From positions 1 through 6,338 of the forward strand of contig JAAKFX010000092.1 of NCBI GenBank assembly GCA_011064865.1: DNA of 6,338 nt, read 5' to 3'. The notes beneath the pieces are model-generated. The model was not told the origin of the DNA. It worked only from the letters and a program-made list of their open reading frames with translations, and did no database searches. The translations under genes and the position numbers were made by a program. The first letter of the stretch is position 1. Each line of letters begins with the position of its first letter. This document shows positions 1-5,834 of the stretch, one piece after another. The DNA comes from Candidatus Anoxychlamydiales bacterium. GTDB lineage: Bacteria; Chlamydiota; Chlamydiia; Chlamydiales; SM23-39.

Positions 1-353
1 TGATTATATGTTTTGATGAAGAAATAGCATATCTTCAAAAAATATATGTAAAATCATTTTATTTTCTACTTCTTGCTATGATTAGTATCTCCATTGTTCT
101 TTTAGTGAAAATAGTAGGAATAATTTTAATCATTGCTCTTTTAACAATTCCAGCAACTATTGCTAATTTTTTTACATATAGACTGCCAATTATGATGATA
201 ATCGCAGTAGTATTAAGTATTTTATTTAATACCGTTGGAATTAGCATATCTTACTTTTTAAACTGGCCACCAGGGGCTACTATCGCTATCATCGTATCAA
301 TTTTTTATATAATTTTACTTTCTGTAAAAAAACTAATCAAAGTAGACGAATAG
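1..353 (+). CDS. Metal (Zn/Mn/Fe) ABC transporter permease, ABC-3 family, C-terminal part
   Basis: Inner-membrane permease subunit of a divalent-metal ABC importer (ZnuB/MntB/TroC/YtgD type). The frame is open from base 3 to the TAG at 351-353, giving about 116 visible residues; the 5' part lies outside the window. It begins in the cytoplasmic loop with FDEEIAYLQ, matching the conserved 'D-E-x-A' loop of ABC-3 permeases. Hydrophobic helices follow, with the family-typical ALLTIPATIAN stretch and then a G(I)SISYFLNWPPGATIAI segment, equivalent to the GLxxSYxxDxPxGA motif near the C-terminus. It ends in a short basic tail (KKLIKVDE). Chlamydia carries a permease of this family (CT417) beside rplU/rpmA/obgE, so it is probably the counterpart, though the gene order appears different here. 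Family assignment is firm; the metal cannot be read from this fragment. The ATPase and binding-protein genes are presumably upstream. Confidence 0.88.
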   Translation, partial: IICFDEEIAYLQKIYVKSFYFLLLAMISISIVLLVKIVGIILIIALLTIPATIANFFTYRLPIMMIIAVVLSILFNTVGISISYFLNWPPGATIAIIVSIFYIILLSVKKLIKVDE

Positions 354-354
354 C

Positions 355-383
355 TTGACAATAGCTATTTCCTCATATATTAT
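355..383 (+). promoter_or_regulatory. sigma-70/sigma-66-type promoter of rplU-rpmA
   Basis: The -35 box TTGACA (355-360) is a perfect consensus match. It is followed by a 17-bp spacer and the -10 box TATTAT (378-383, five of six consensus bases). It begins two bases after the stop codon of the metal permease, so the ribosomal-protein genes can be transcribed independently of the transporter. The predicted transcription start near 390 would leave a leader of about 25 nt before rplU, too short for an elaborate ribosomal-protein-binding leader. This is one of the two best promoter matches in the window. Confidence 0.75.
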
Positions 384-414
384 TGGTATACAAAAAAATT
401 ATTTGAGGATTTTT

Positions 415-726
415 ATGTACGCGATAATTCAAACTGGTGGCAAACAGTATAAAATCGAAGAAAAAAGCATTTTGGATGTTGAGCTAATAGATGCTAAAGA
501 CGGAAAAATAGAATTTAATGACGTTCTTTTATTAAATGATGGCAAAAAAATAGTTGTTGGCACTCCTTATATTAAAAACTGTAAAATCAAAGCAGAAATT
601 TTAAAAGAAGTTAAAGGGCCAAAAGTTATAGCTTACAAATACAAAAAAAGAAAAAACTACAGAAGAAAAAGAGGCCATAGACAAAAATATTCAAAAGTAC
701 AAATTACCAAAATAGAGATGAGTTAG
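415..726 (+). CDS. rplU: 50S ribosomal protein L21
   Basis: L21, a component of the large ribosomal subunit that binds 23S rRNA and sits near L20. The 103-residue protein starts MYAIIQTGGKQYKIEE, the hallmark L21 N-terminus, and ends with the basic RNA-binding stretch KYKKRKNYRRKRGHRQKYSK followed by VQITKIEM. The same frame is open further upstream to 355, but the ATG at 415 is chosen because it gives the exact family N-terminus and has a GAGG Shine-Dalgarno at 405-408 with 6-nt spacing. An upstream start would also fall inside the promoter. Length is normal for the family. It is followed after 9 bp by rpmA, the usual rplU-rpmA pairing. The L21 stop codon overlaps the L27 ribosome-binding site, which suggests coupled translation. 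Confidence 0.97.
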   Translation: MYAIIQTGGKQYKIEEKSILDVELIDAKDGKIEFNDVLLLNDGKKIVVGTPYIKNCKIKAEILKEVKGPKVIAYKYKKRKNYRRKRGHRQKYSKVQITKIEMS

Positions 727-735
727 GAGAAAAAA

Positions 736-987
736 ATGGCACATAAGAAAGGTCAAGGATCGACAAGAAACGGAAGGGATTCACACTCTCAAAGACTTGG
801 AATAAAAGCTACTCATGGAGAATTTGTTACAACAGGATCTATAATTGTTCGTCAAAGAGGAACAAAATGGCATCCTAAAAAAAATGTTGGTATGGGTAAA
901 GATCATACACTATTTGCTTTAATAGATGGGATTGTGACATTTAAAAAAAGCAATAAAACTTTTGTATCCGTACTTCCTAAAGAGTAA
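736..987 (+). CDS. rpmA: 50S ribosomal protein L27
   Basis: L27, the large-subunit protein whose N-terminal tail reaches the peptidyl-transferase centre. The 83-residue product starts MAHKKGQGSTRNGRDSHSQR and continues with VRQRGTKWHPKKNVGMGKDHTLFALIDGIV, which is diagnostic. The mature-type N-terminus (AHKKG directly after Met) lacks the cleavable extension found in Firmicutes. The AGGAG Shine-Dalgarno at 725-729 overlaps the rplU stop codon and has 6-nt spacing to the ATG. Length is normal. It is co-transcribed with rplU. No clear terminator follows; only a T6 run (988-993) without a stem lies behind the stop, so read-through into obgE is likely. Confidence 0.97.
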   Translation: MAHKKGQGSTRNGRDSHSQRLGIKATHGEFVTTGSIIVRQRGTKWHPKKNVGMGKDHTLFALIDGIVTFKKSNKTFVSVLPKE

Positions 988-995
988 TTTTTTGT

Positions 996-1061
996 AGATT
1001 GTTTGATCGTAGTTTTTTTAATCGTAGATAGATTGTTTAATCGCAGATTATTTGATCTATA
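996..1061. repeat. Short tandem repeat array between rpmA and obgE (~15-bp period, about 4 copies)
   Basis: Four related units are visible: AGATTGTTTGATCGTAG (996-1012), AGTTTTTTTAATCGTAG (1011-1027), AGATTGTTTAATCGCAG (1030-1046) and the degenerate AGATTATTTGATCTATA (1045-1061). Neighbouring units share their terminal AG, giving a 15-bp period, with one 4-bp insertion between copies 2 and 3. Read another way, the array is built of AATC-N3-GATT dyads (for example AATC-GCA-GATT at 1040-1049) separated by 4 bp. It fills most of the 89-bp gap, just before a start codon that has no Shine-Dalgarno. Function is unknown; it could form small hairpins in the obgE leader. Confidence 0.7.
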
Positions 1062-1076
1062 AAAAAAGTTAAATCT

Positions 1077-2063
1077 ATGTTTATTGATAGCCTTAAATTA
1101 AAATTTATTGCTGGGAACGGTGGCAATGGAGCTGTAGCTTTTAGAAGAGAAAAATATCTTCCAAAAGGCGGTCCAACCGGTGGTGATGGCGGCATGGGCG
1201 CATCAATTATTTTAATTGTTAATCCACATATAATGTCTTTTGAAAAATTCTCCAGAAAAAAAATAATTAAAGCTGAAAATGGTAAAATCGGAGGCTCTAA
1301 CACTAGAAATGGAAAAAAAGGCCAAAATCTTTTTGTTGAGGTTCCTTTAGGAACAATAGTTAAAGATGAAAAAGACAATGTATTATTTGAATTTACAAAA
1401 AAGGATGAACAATTTTTACTCTGCAAAGGTGGCAAAAATGGAAAAGGAAACTTTTCATTTAGATCATCTACAAATCAAGCGCCAAATATAGCCACACCTG
1501 GCAAAAAAGGAGAAGAAAAATTTTTAAATTTAGAGCTTAAACTGATAGCTGATGTTGGTTTGATAGGTTTTCCTAATGCTGGAAAATCAACACTTATGAA
1601 ACAAATTACTAAAAGCAAAGTTAAAATTGCTCCCTATCCATTTACAACTCTTTATCCAAATTTAGGAATCGTTGAATATGAAGATTATTCACGTATATTA
1701 ATTGCAGATATCCCAGGTATTATAAAAGGAGCACATTTAAATAAAGGTCTTGGAATTTCGTTTTTAAAACATATAGAAAGAACATCAATTTTAATCTTTG
1801 TTATAGATATAAATAATGAAGATCCGATTTCAGATTTTCAAACTCTTTTAGATGAGCTTAAATCTTATAATGCAGACCTATTGAAAAGACCATTTTTAAC
1901 TGTTTTGAATAAAACAGATCTTCAAAACCTTGAAAACCTTAAAAAATTCAAAAAGTTTTATCCATTTAAAAAAGAGAGCTTAATTGAAATCTCTGCTTTG
2001 GAAAAAGCAAATCTTGATATTTTTTTAAAAAAAGTAAAACCTTTTTGTAAAACAAAATATTAA
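1077..2063 (+). CDS. obgE: Obg-family GTPase ObgE/CgtA
   Basis: Essential GTPase associated with 50S ribosome assembly and stress signalling in bacteria. The 328-residue protein has the glycine-rich Obg fold at the N-terminus (MFIDSLKLKFIAGNGGNGAV, then RREKYLPKGGPTGGDGG at about 24-39), running to about residue 155. The G domain follows: G1 GFPNAGKST (164-172), G2 around the TT at 190-191, G3 DIPG (211-214), G4 NKTD (278-281) and G5 SALE (306-309). It ends shortly after G5, so the variable C-terminal OCT domain is absent, as in short Obg proteins. The start is fixed by the family N-terminus, but no Shine-Dalgarno precedes it; the leader reads AAAAAAAGTTAAATCT. It lies downstream of rplU-rpmA, the classic arrangement, and 10 bp upstream of the symporter gene, whose ribosome-binding site overlaps the obgE stop. 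Confidence 0.96.
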   Translation: MFIDSLKLKFIAGNGGNGAVAFRREKYLPKGGPTGGDGGMGASIILIVNPHIMSFEKFSRKKIIKAENGKIGGSNTRNGKKGQNLFVEVPLGTIVKDEKDNVLFEFTKKDEQFLLCKGGKNGKGNFSFRSSTNQAPNIATPGKKGEEKFLNLELKLIADVGLIGFPNAGKSTLMKQITKSKVKIAPYPFTTLYPNLGIVEYEDYSRILIADIPGIIKGAHLNKGLGISFLKHIERTSILIFVIDINNEDPISDFQTLLDELKSYNADLLKRPFLTVLNKTDLQNLENLKKFKKFYPFKKESLIEISALEKANLDIFLKKVKPFCKTKY

Positions 2064-2073
2064 GGTTTCACAA

Positions 2074-3292
2074 ATGAAAAAAATTCTTTTCGGTAATTTA
2101 TCTATTCTTTTCGCTCTAGTTTTAGGACTTATCTTAGGATTTTTAAATAACGATTTTATCTACCAAGTAGCCACCTTTACTACGACTATATTTATAAAAC
2201 TTTTAAAATTGATTGGAATCCCGATTGTTTTTCTGTCTTTAGTCTCAAATATAGCTGGGATGAAAAGTTTAAAAGAGCTAAAAATTTTAGGCAGAAAAAT
2301 TTTCAGCTATGCAATTTTAACAACGATTATTGCAGCCAGCGTAGCTTTAATTTTGTTTTTAATAATAAAGCCATCCCATGCAAATAATATTCAAAATATA
2401 CCTATTGAAAACTCCGCATCTTACTTATCTTTTTTAATAGAAGCGGTTCCTGATAATTTTTTAAAAGCATTTGTTAACAATAATGTAATAGCTGTTGCAT
2501 TTTTAGGAATATTGATGGGACTAGCTATCTTATTTTTACCAAAAGAGAACAAAAATACTCTTCATCATTTTTTTTCTTCCTTTTTTTTAGCTTTTTTAAA
2601 AATCACAAAATTCATAATAGCTCTAATGCCGATTGGCATCATGGCCTTTGTTTGTATTTTTATAAAAGAGATCTCTCAAAACACTCAAAATTTAAAAGAT
2701 TTAATTTTGTATACTACATGTGTTGTAGGTGCAAATCTCATTCAAGGATTTTTAATACTTCCTCTGTTTTTAAAATTTAAAAAAATCTCCCCTATAAAAA
2801 CTTTTAAAAGTATGTCCCCCTGCACTAATTACCGCTTTTTTCACAAAATCTTCGAATGCAGCTCTTCCAATCTCCATAAAATGTTCAGAAGATAAATTAA
2901 AAATATCCTCTAAAATTGCAAATGTTACCCATTCTCTTTGCTCTGTTATCAATATGAATGCTTGCGCTGGATTTATTTTGATTACAGTTTTATTTGTTTC
3001 TATTAGCAATGGAATGCATTTTTCTATCTATCAAATGATTATGTGGATCTTTTTAGCGACGCTAGCTGCTGTTGGCAATGCTGGAGTTCCTATGGGCTGT
3101 TATTTTTTAACCAGTGCTTTTTTATCCTCTATGAACGTCCCTTTATATCTACTGGGATTAATTCTACCCATCTACACTATTATTGATATGTTAGAGTCCG
3201 CTTTAAATGTTTGGTCAAACTCTTGTATTTGCACAGTTATCGACAAAGAGACTAAAGAGATCCCTTCTAAAGTAATTGAAGCAGAGAATTAG
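2074..3292 (+). pseudogene. Dicarboxylate/amino-acid:cation symporter (DAACS, GltP/GltT-like), frameshifted
   Basis: Membrane symporter of the glutamate/dicarboxylate family, similar to chlamydial GltT. The first reading frame (2074-2820) gives MKKILFGNLSILFALVLGLILG and successive membrane helices up to codon 249. The match then moves to the +1 frame: ALITAFFTKSSNAALPISIK (HP1-like, SSxAxLP), CSVINMNACAGF (the NMDGTA position), VGNAGVPMG (HP2-like) and IIDMLESALNVWSNSC, ending at TAG 3290-3292. Removing one C from the C5 run at 2816-2820 restores S-P-A-L and one 405-residue frame, a normal family length. The +1 frame is open from the slip to the end with no other lesion, so the break is recent, a sequencing or assembly error, or recoded. 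The usual substrate-binding aspartates (NMDG, VxGD) read N here, suggesting altered substrate choice. Shine-Dalgarno TAAGG (2061-2065) overlaps the obgE stop. Confidence 0.85.
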
Positions 3293-3340
3293 AAATCTAT
3301 GATTTCACAAATCTAAGATTTCACAAATCTACGATTTTCA
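3293..3340. repeat. Tandem repeat array after the symporter gene (16-bp period, 3 copies)
   Basis: Three back-to-back copies: AAATCTATGATTTCAC (3293-3308), AAATCTAAGATTTCAC (3309-3324) and AAATCTACGATTTTCA (3325-3340). Each copy is a dyad AAATC-TAN-GATTT, capable of a 5-bp stem with a 3-base loop, and copies differ mainly in the loop base. The first copy begins immediately after the symporter stop codon. The AATC-N3-GATT design matches the array at 996-1061, so the two belong to one repeat family in this genome. There is no T-tail, so a simple terminator is not supported. Confidence 0.8.
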
Positions 3341-3413
3341 AATTATACTATTTAAAATATTATCAAGCTTTTCATTATTTTCTACATTTGCTATTTAGAA
3401 ATTAGGTATCTAA

Positions 3414-3425
3414 ATATCTAGATAT
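3414..3425. promoter_or_regulatory. Perfect 12-bp palindrome upstream of the hydrolase gene (possible operator)
   Basis: ATATCT|AGATAT is a perfect palindrome ending 15 bp before the hydrolase start codon, with an additional TATCTA half-site at 3407-3412. Sequence of this composition arises fairly often by chance in AT-rich DNA. A weak promoter (TTGCTA 3388-3393, 17-bp spacer, TAAATA 3411-3416) could overlap it. A regulatory role is only suggested by position. Confidence 0.25.
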
Positions 3426-3440
3426 CATAAATGGTAGAAT

Positions 3441-4319
3441 ATGAATTTTTTAAAGTTATTAGTTATTCAATTACTTTTTTGCACAATAACTTTTGCAAAT
3501 TTTTTAGATCAAAAACTCCCTCAAATAGAAAAAACTACAATAACCCCTTTTGAAGATTTATCTTCTAGAGATTATGAAGATGTTGTATTAGATACTAAAA
3601 ATTATGGACAAATTAAATTTAGCATTAGCTATCCCAAAAATATTACTAAAACAGAAAATGTTTTGCTTTTGTTAGATGGTTTAGAGACAGGCAGAAAATC
3701 TTTAAAATACATTCCTCATCTTGAAAATTATGTAATCATTGGATATGAATTTACAAAAAATCTTCAACGACTAAAACAAAAAGAGGTGCTGTTTCACCTT
3801 CCCTCAACTAGAAAAGCTGTTTTAGATGTCCCTTTCCAAATACTTGGGATCGTTAATTGGATAGAGACAGAAGAATGGTATAGTAAAAAAGATGTAATTA
3901 TTATAGGGGTTAGCTTTGGAGCTATTTTTGTGCCAGCGACTTATCACTTAGCTGAAATGAATAATCTAAAGCTCGGCGATGGTATAATGGCATTTGGAGG
4001 AGCAGGTCTATACGATATCTTTTATACAAATTTAAAAAATTATAAAATCCTTAGAAAACCCCTCGCCTTTTTTTCTTATCAAATCTTTAAACCCATAGAC
4101 CCCACATTTCATCTGCCTTATATTCATGGAAAATTCTTAATTATTAATGGAACTGAAGATGAAAATATACCTTTAAAAGCTGCTCAAAAACTGCAAAAAT
4201 TAACACCCGAGCCTAAAACTATTATCAATATAGACACAAAACATCTAGATCCAAATAGACAAGATATTATTAATGAAGTTGTTGAGATTTCTTTAAAATG
4301 GCTCAAGAAAAATCAATAA
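3441..4319 (+). CDS. Secreted alpha/beta-hydrolase, substrate unknown
   Basis: A 292-residue protein with a Sec signal peptide: MNFLKLLVIQLLFCTITFA, probable cleavage after Ala19. The Cys at 14 is not in a proper lipobox. The mature part has an alpha/beta-hydrolase layout. A beta-strand VLLLLDGLETG (74-84) is in the oxyanion-loop position. The nucleophile elbow is GVSFGA (156-161, GxSxG, Ser158). The acid is within NGTEDENIP (236-244, likely Asp240) and the His is in TKHLDP (266-271, His268). The Ser-Asp-His order and spacing fit a working esterase/peptidase-type enzyme acting in the periplasm or outside the cell. I do not recognise a specific subfamily. The start is the first Met giving the signal peptide; upstream there is only a weak GGTAG at 3433-3437. 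It is transcribed towards the porin gene and ends 61 bp from it. Confidence 0.82.
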   Translation: MNFLKLLVIQLLFCTITFANFLDQKLPQIEKTTITPFEDLSSRDYEDVVLDTKNYGQIKFSISYPKNITKTENVLLLLDGLETGRKSLKYIPHLENYVIIGYEFTKNLQRLKQKEVLFHLPSTRKAVLDVPFQILGIVNWIETEEWYSKKDVIIIGVSFGAIFVPATYHLAEMNNLKLGDGIMAFGGAGLYDIFYTNLKNYKILRKPLAFFSYQIFKPIDPTFHLPYIHGKFLIINGTEDENIPLKAAQKLQKLTPEPKTIINIDTKHLDPNRQDIINEVVEISLKWLKKNQ

Positions 4320-4355
4320 AAAAGACCTTGAATCAATAAATCAATTCAAGATCTT
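4318..4355 (-). terminator. Rho-independent terminator of the porin gene (convergent gap)
   Basis: On the minus strand the hairpin CTTGAAT-(10 nt)-ATTCAAG is formed by 4344-4350 and 4327-4333. It is followed by a T-rich tail, TCTTTTTTATTG, which reads into the end of the hydrolase gene. The stem can be extended by TCTT/AAGA past one mismatch. It lies 26 bp beyond the porin stop. On the plus strand the same hairpin would serve the hydrolase transcript, but the tail there (ATCTTAATAATTC) is poor. A further dyad, AATTCAA-T-TTGAATT (4359-4373), lies between the hairpin and the porin stop and shares the TTGAATT arm, so alternative pairings are possible. Confidence 0.6.
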
Positions 4356-4380
4356 AATAATTCAATTTGAATTAGATCTC

Positions 4381-5550
4381 TTAAAAATCAACATTTAAAC
4401 CAAATACAAATCCATTAAAAGATAGATCCCCTCTAGATACTGTATCAGTCGCTACAGGATCGTGATCGAAAAATTTTCTAGTTTGGTTTTGATTCCACCA
4501 GTGATGAAATTCATAACCAACATTTAGAGATACTTTTTGTTGATTGTGATTAAAATATTTACGCCAAGAAAATCCTAAATCAAGCTCAGCATTTGGTAAA
4601 ACTGTATAGAATGAATCTTCAACAGCATAAGTAAAGAATCTTTGCCCATTCTCTGACCAAGGTGCTAATTGTGAATTTTGTGAGATATCGAATTTTCCAA
4701 AAAGCAAAGAAAAACAAGTTTTGCTATATATACTCCAATTAGAACTTATTCTAAATTGAGCTTTGTATAAACCTTTAAGACCTACTCCCCAATAATCATT
4801 TTTCAAAAATGCATTATTCTTGCTAATAACTCCTAATTTAACTGGTACACTATTATTAACGCTGAAAAAATATCTAATATGATAATCTTGATCAATAAAA
4901 GCTGCTCTTATCCCAAACATTGGATTCGAAATAAAATATCTAGAAACATGATAAGGTTTTCCTAGCATGATATCTATCGTATTATAATCCCCTGACCAAC
5001 GCGAAGATGCTAAAGCCATATCTAAATCTTCAGGCTCTCCGCCGCTTTGTTCAGTTCGAGGAAAATATAGGGGTAAAAGAACACCTGAGCCCATATTGCT
5101 TGCAGTAGAATCTGCTTTTATTCTTATATATGTCCACTCAATAGAAACATTCCAAAAATCTTGAAGATTTAAAGATCCAAAACCAACTCTAAATCCAGGT
5201 TTCCAATCCCATTCATTTGATCCTCTAGAAAAACCTTTAATTTCACCACCGAGAAGAGGAAACTGGTAAGTAAATGGAGAGGAATCTACAGTTTGATTTT
5301 GTCTAATTGCATATTCTAAGCCTTCCTCTGATGGTTTTATCCATAAAAACTCCCCATAAACATAAAAATCTTTAGGACAAGCAAACCCCTCATCTATTGG
5401 ATAAGAAAAAGCAAAAGGACCAGGAGCTAATTCTTCACAACAAACATCTTTAGGCAAACATGGCTCTTTTTTAATTCCATAAATAGATGCTGAAATTAAT
5501 AAAGCTACAAATGTGAGCATTGCTTTTTTTACAAATGAATAATTCTTCAT
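4381..5550 (-). CDS. Major outer-membrane porin, Lpg1974 family (Legionella_OMP-like, chlamydial MOMP analogue)
   Basis: Outer-membrane beta-barrel protein, 389 residues, of the Lpg1974 major-outer-membrane-protein family. That family is expanded in Simkania/Rhabdochlamydia-type Chlamydiota, where it replaces classical MOMP. A signal peptide (MKNYSFVKKAMLTFVALLISASIYG, about 25 residues) precedes a short cysteine-bearing periplasmic segment with Cys31, Cys37, Cys38 and Cys58. The barrel then starts with DFYVYGEFLWIKPSEEGLEYA. Family-like stretches include DYNTIDIMLGKPYHVSRYFI (189-208), FGIRAAFIDQDYHIRYFF, the LPNAELDLGFSWRKYF hairpin, the YEFHHWWNQNQ strand (346-356), and the terminal strand ending in Phe (GLNVDF), the signal recognised by the BAM machinery. 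The N-terminal cysteines suggest disulfide cross-linking in the chlamydial envelope (inference); only one other Cys (279) is present. The start has a weak GGA (5557-5559) at 6-nt spacing. Full length, no lesion seen. Confidence 0.85.
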   Translation of the reverse strand: MKNYSFVKKAMLTFVALLISASIYGIKKEPCLPKDVCCEELAPGPFAFSYPIDEGFACPKDFYVYGEFLWIKPSEEGLEYAIRQNQTVDSSPFTYQFPLLGGEIKGFSRGSNEWDWKPGFRVGFGSLNLQDFWNVSIEWTYIRIKADSTASNMGSGVLLPLYFPRTEQSGGEPEDLDMALASSRWSGDYNTIDIMLGKPYHVSRYFISNPMFGIRAAFIDQDYHIRYFFSVNNSVPVKLGVISKNNAFLKNDYWGVGLKGLYKAQFRISSNWSIYSKTCFSLLFGKFDISQNSQLAPWSENGQRFFTYAVEDSFYTVLPNAELDLGFSWRKYFNHNQQKVSLNVGYEFHHWWNQNQTRKFFDHDPVATDTVSRGDLSFNGFVFGLNVDF

Positions 5551-5585
5551 AATTTTTCCATTTTTATTATTTTTTTCTTAAATTA

Positions 5586-5594
5586 TTTATAGCA
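5586..5594 (-). promoter_or_regulatory. Extended -10 promoter element of the porin gene
   Basis: On the minus strand TGCTATAAA reads as an extended -10 element (TGn followed by TATAAA, five of six bases of the consensus). The expected start is near 5579, giving a leader of about 28 nt. No good -35 box exists at the right distance; that position falls inside the A/T hexanucleotide repeat and reads TTTTTA. This fits extended -10 dependence plus an upstream A/T-rich activating element. Confidence 0.5.
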
Positions 5595-5603
5595 ATTATT
5601 TGA

Positions 5604-5627
5604 AAAAATAAAAATAAAAATAAAAAT
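5604..5627. repeat. (AAAAAT)4 hexanucleotide simple repeat at the porin promoter
   Basis: Four perfect AAAAAT units, followed by a partial AAAT and the 8-bp palindrome TTGGCCAA (5631-5638). The tract covers the -35/upstream region of the porin promoter. Repeat number could vary by slippage, although in DNA this AT-rich such tracts are also expected by chance. Confidence 0.7.
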
Positions 5628-5663
5628 AAATTGGCCAAAAAAAAACAGATTATTAAATTGAAA

Positions 5664-5710
5664 TGGCCAGACCCAGAATCGAGGCGGGGACACAAGGATT
5701 TTCAGTCTTA
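5664..5710 (-). pseudogene. Decayed 3' fragment of tRNA-Phe (candidate att remnant)
   Basis: Read on the minus strand, GACTGAAAATCCTTGTGTC (5689-5707) is the anticodon arm and variable loop of a bacterial tRNA-Phe: GAA anticodon inside CTGAAAA, TCCTT 3' stem, GTGTC variable loop. It continues with a T-arm (CCCGC-CTCGATT-CTGGG) and the 3' acceptor strand TCTGGCC plus discriminator A; no CCA is encoded. The 5' half is missing: upstream of the anticodon arm the sequence becomes unrelated AT-rich DNA with no D-arm or acceptor 5' strand. The anticodon 5' stem is one base short (AAGA for AAGGA), and the conserved G53 and T54 are both C. It therefore cannot make a tRNA. A 3'-only fragment is what remains at the far att site of elements that integrate into tRNA genes. 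Isolated duplication of a tRNA piece is the alternative. Confidence 0.7.
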
Positions 5711-5820
5711 ATAAATAAGTTCTAAAAACTTCCCTGAATGACCTTAAATTAACCTAGACTACATAGAATAGAAGAATATAAAAAACTTTACAAGAAAAGA
5801 TTGGCAATCAAAATCAATCT

Positions 5821-5834
5821 TCTTCCATGGAAGA
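5821..5834. repeat. 14-bp perfect palindrome
   Basis: TCTTCC|ATGGAAGA reads identically on both strands over 14 bp (TCTTCCATGGAAGA). It is more GC-balanced than its surroundings and lies in the gene-free region between the tRNA-Phe fragment and the HipA-like gene. No promoter is evident around it. Confidence 0.5.

Noticed and set aside
59..247. Minus-strand open frame of 62 codons
   Set aside because: It lies antisense inside the ABC permease, has low-complexity I/K-rich content and no ribosome-binding site; it is a shadow of a real gene.
355..414. N-terminal extension of the L21 frame
   Set aside because: The added residues are not part of L21, the start would lie within the -35 box, and ATG 415 has a Shine-Dalgarno and the family N-terminus.
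996..1061. CRISPR array
   Set aside because: Units are directly adjacent and only 15-17 bp long, with no unique spacers of normal length and no cas genes; the same holds for 3293-3340.
1037..1435. Minus-strand open frame of 132 codons
   Set aside because: It is antisense to the Obg domain; its proline/phenylalanine-rich content is the complement of the Gly/Lys codons of obgE.
2770..3009. Minus-strand open frame of 79 codons over the symporter frameshift
   Set aside because: The plus strand across this region encodes recognisable DAACS motifs in two joined frames; the antisense frame shows no family features.
2954..3292. Independent 112-residue membrane protein starting at 2954
   Set aside because: The same frame extends upstream to 2822 with HP1-type DAACS sequence, so it is the 3' part of the frameshifted symporter, not a separate gene.
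5664..5740. Functional tRNA-Phe gene
   Set aside because: The D-arm and 5' acceptor strand are missing, the anticodon stem is one base short, and G53 and T54 are mutated.
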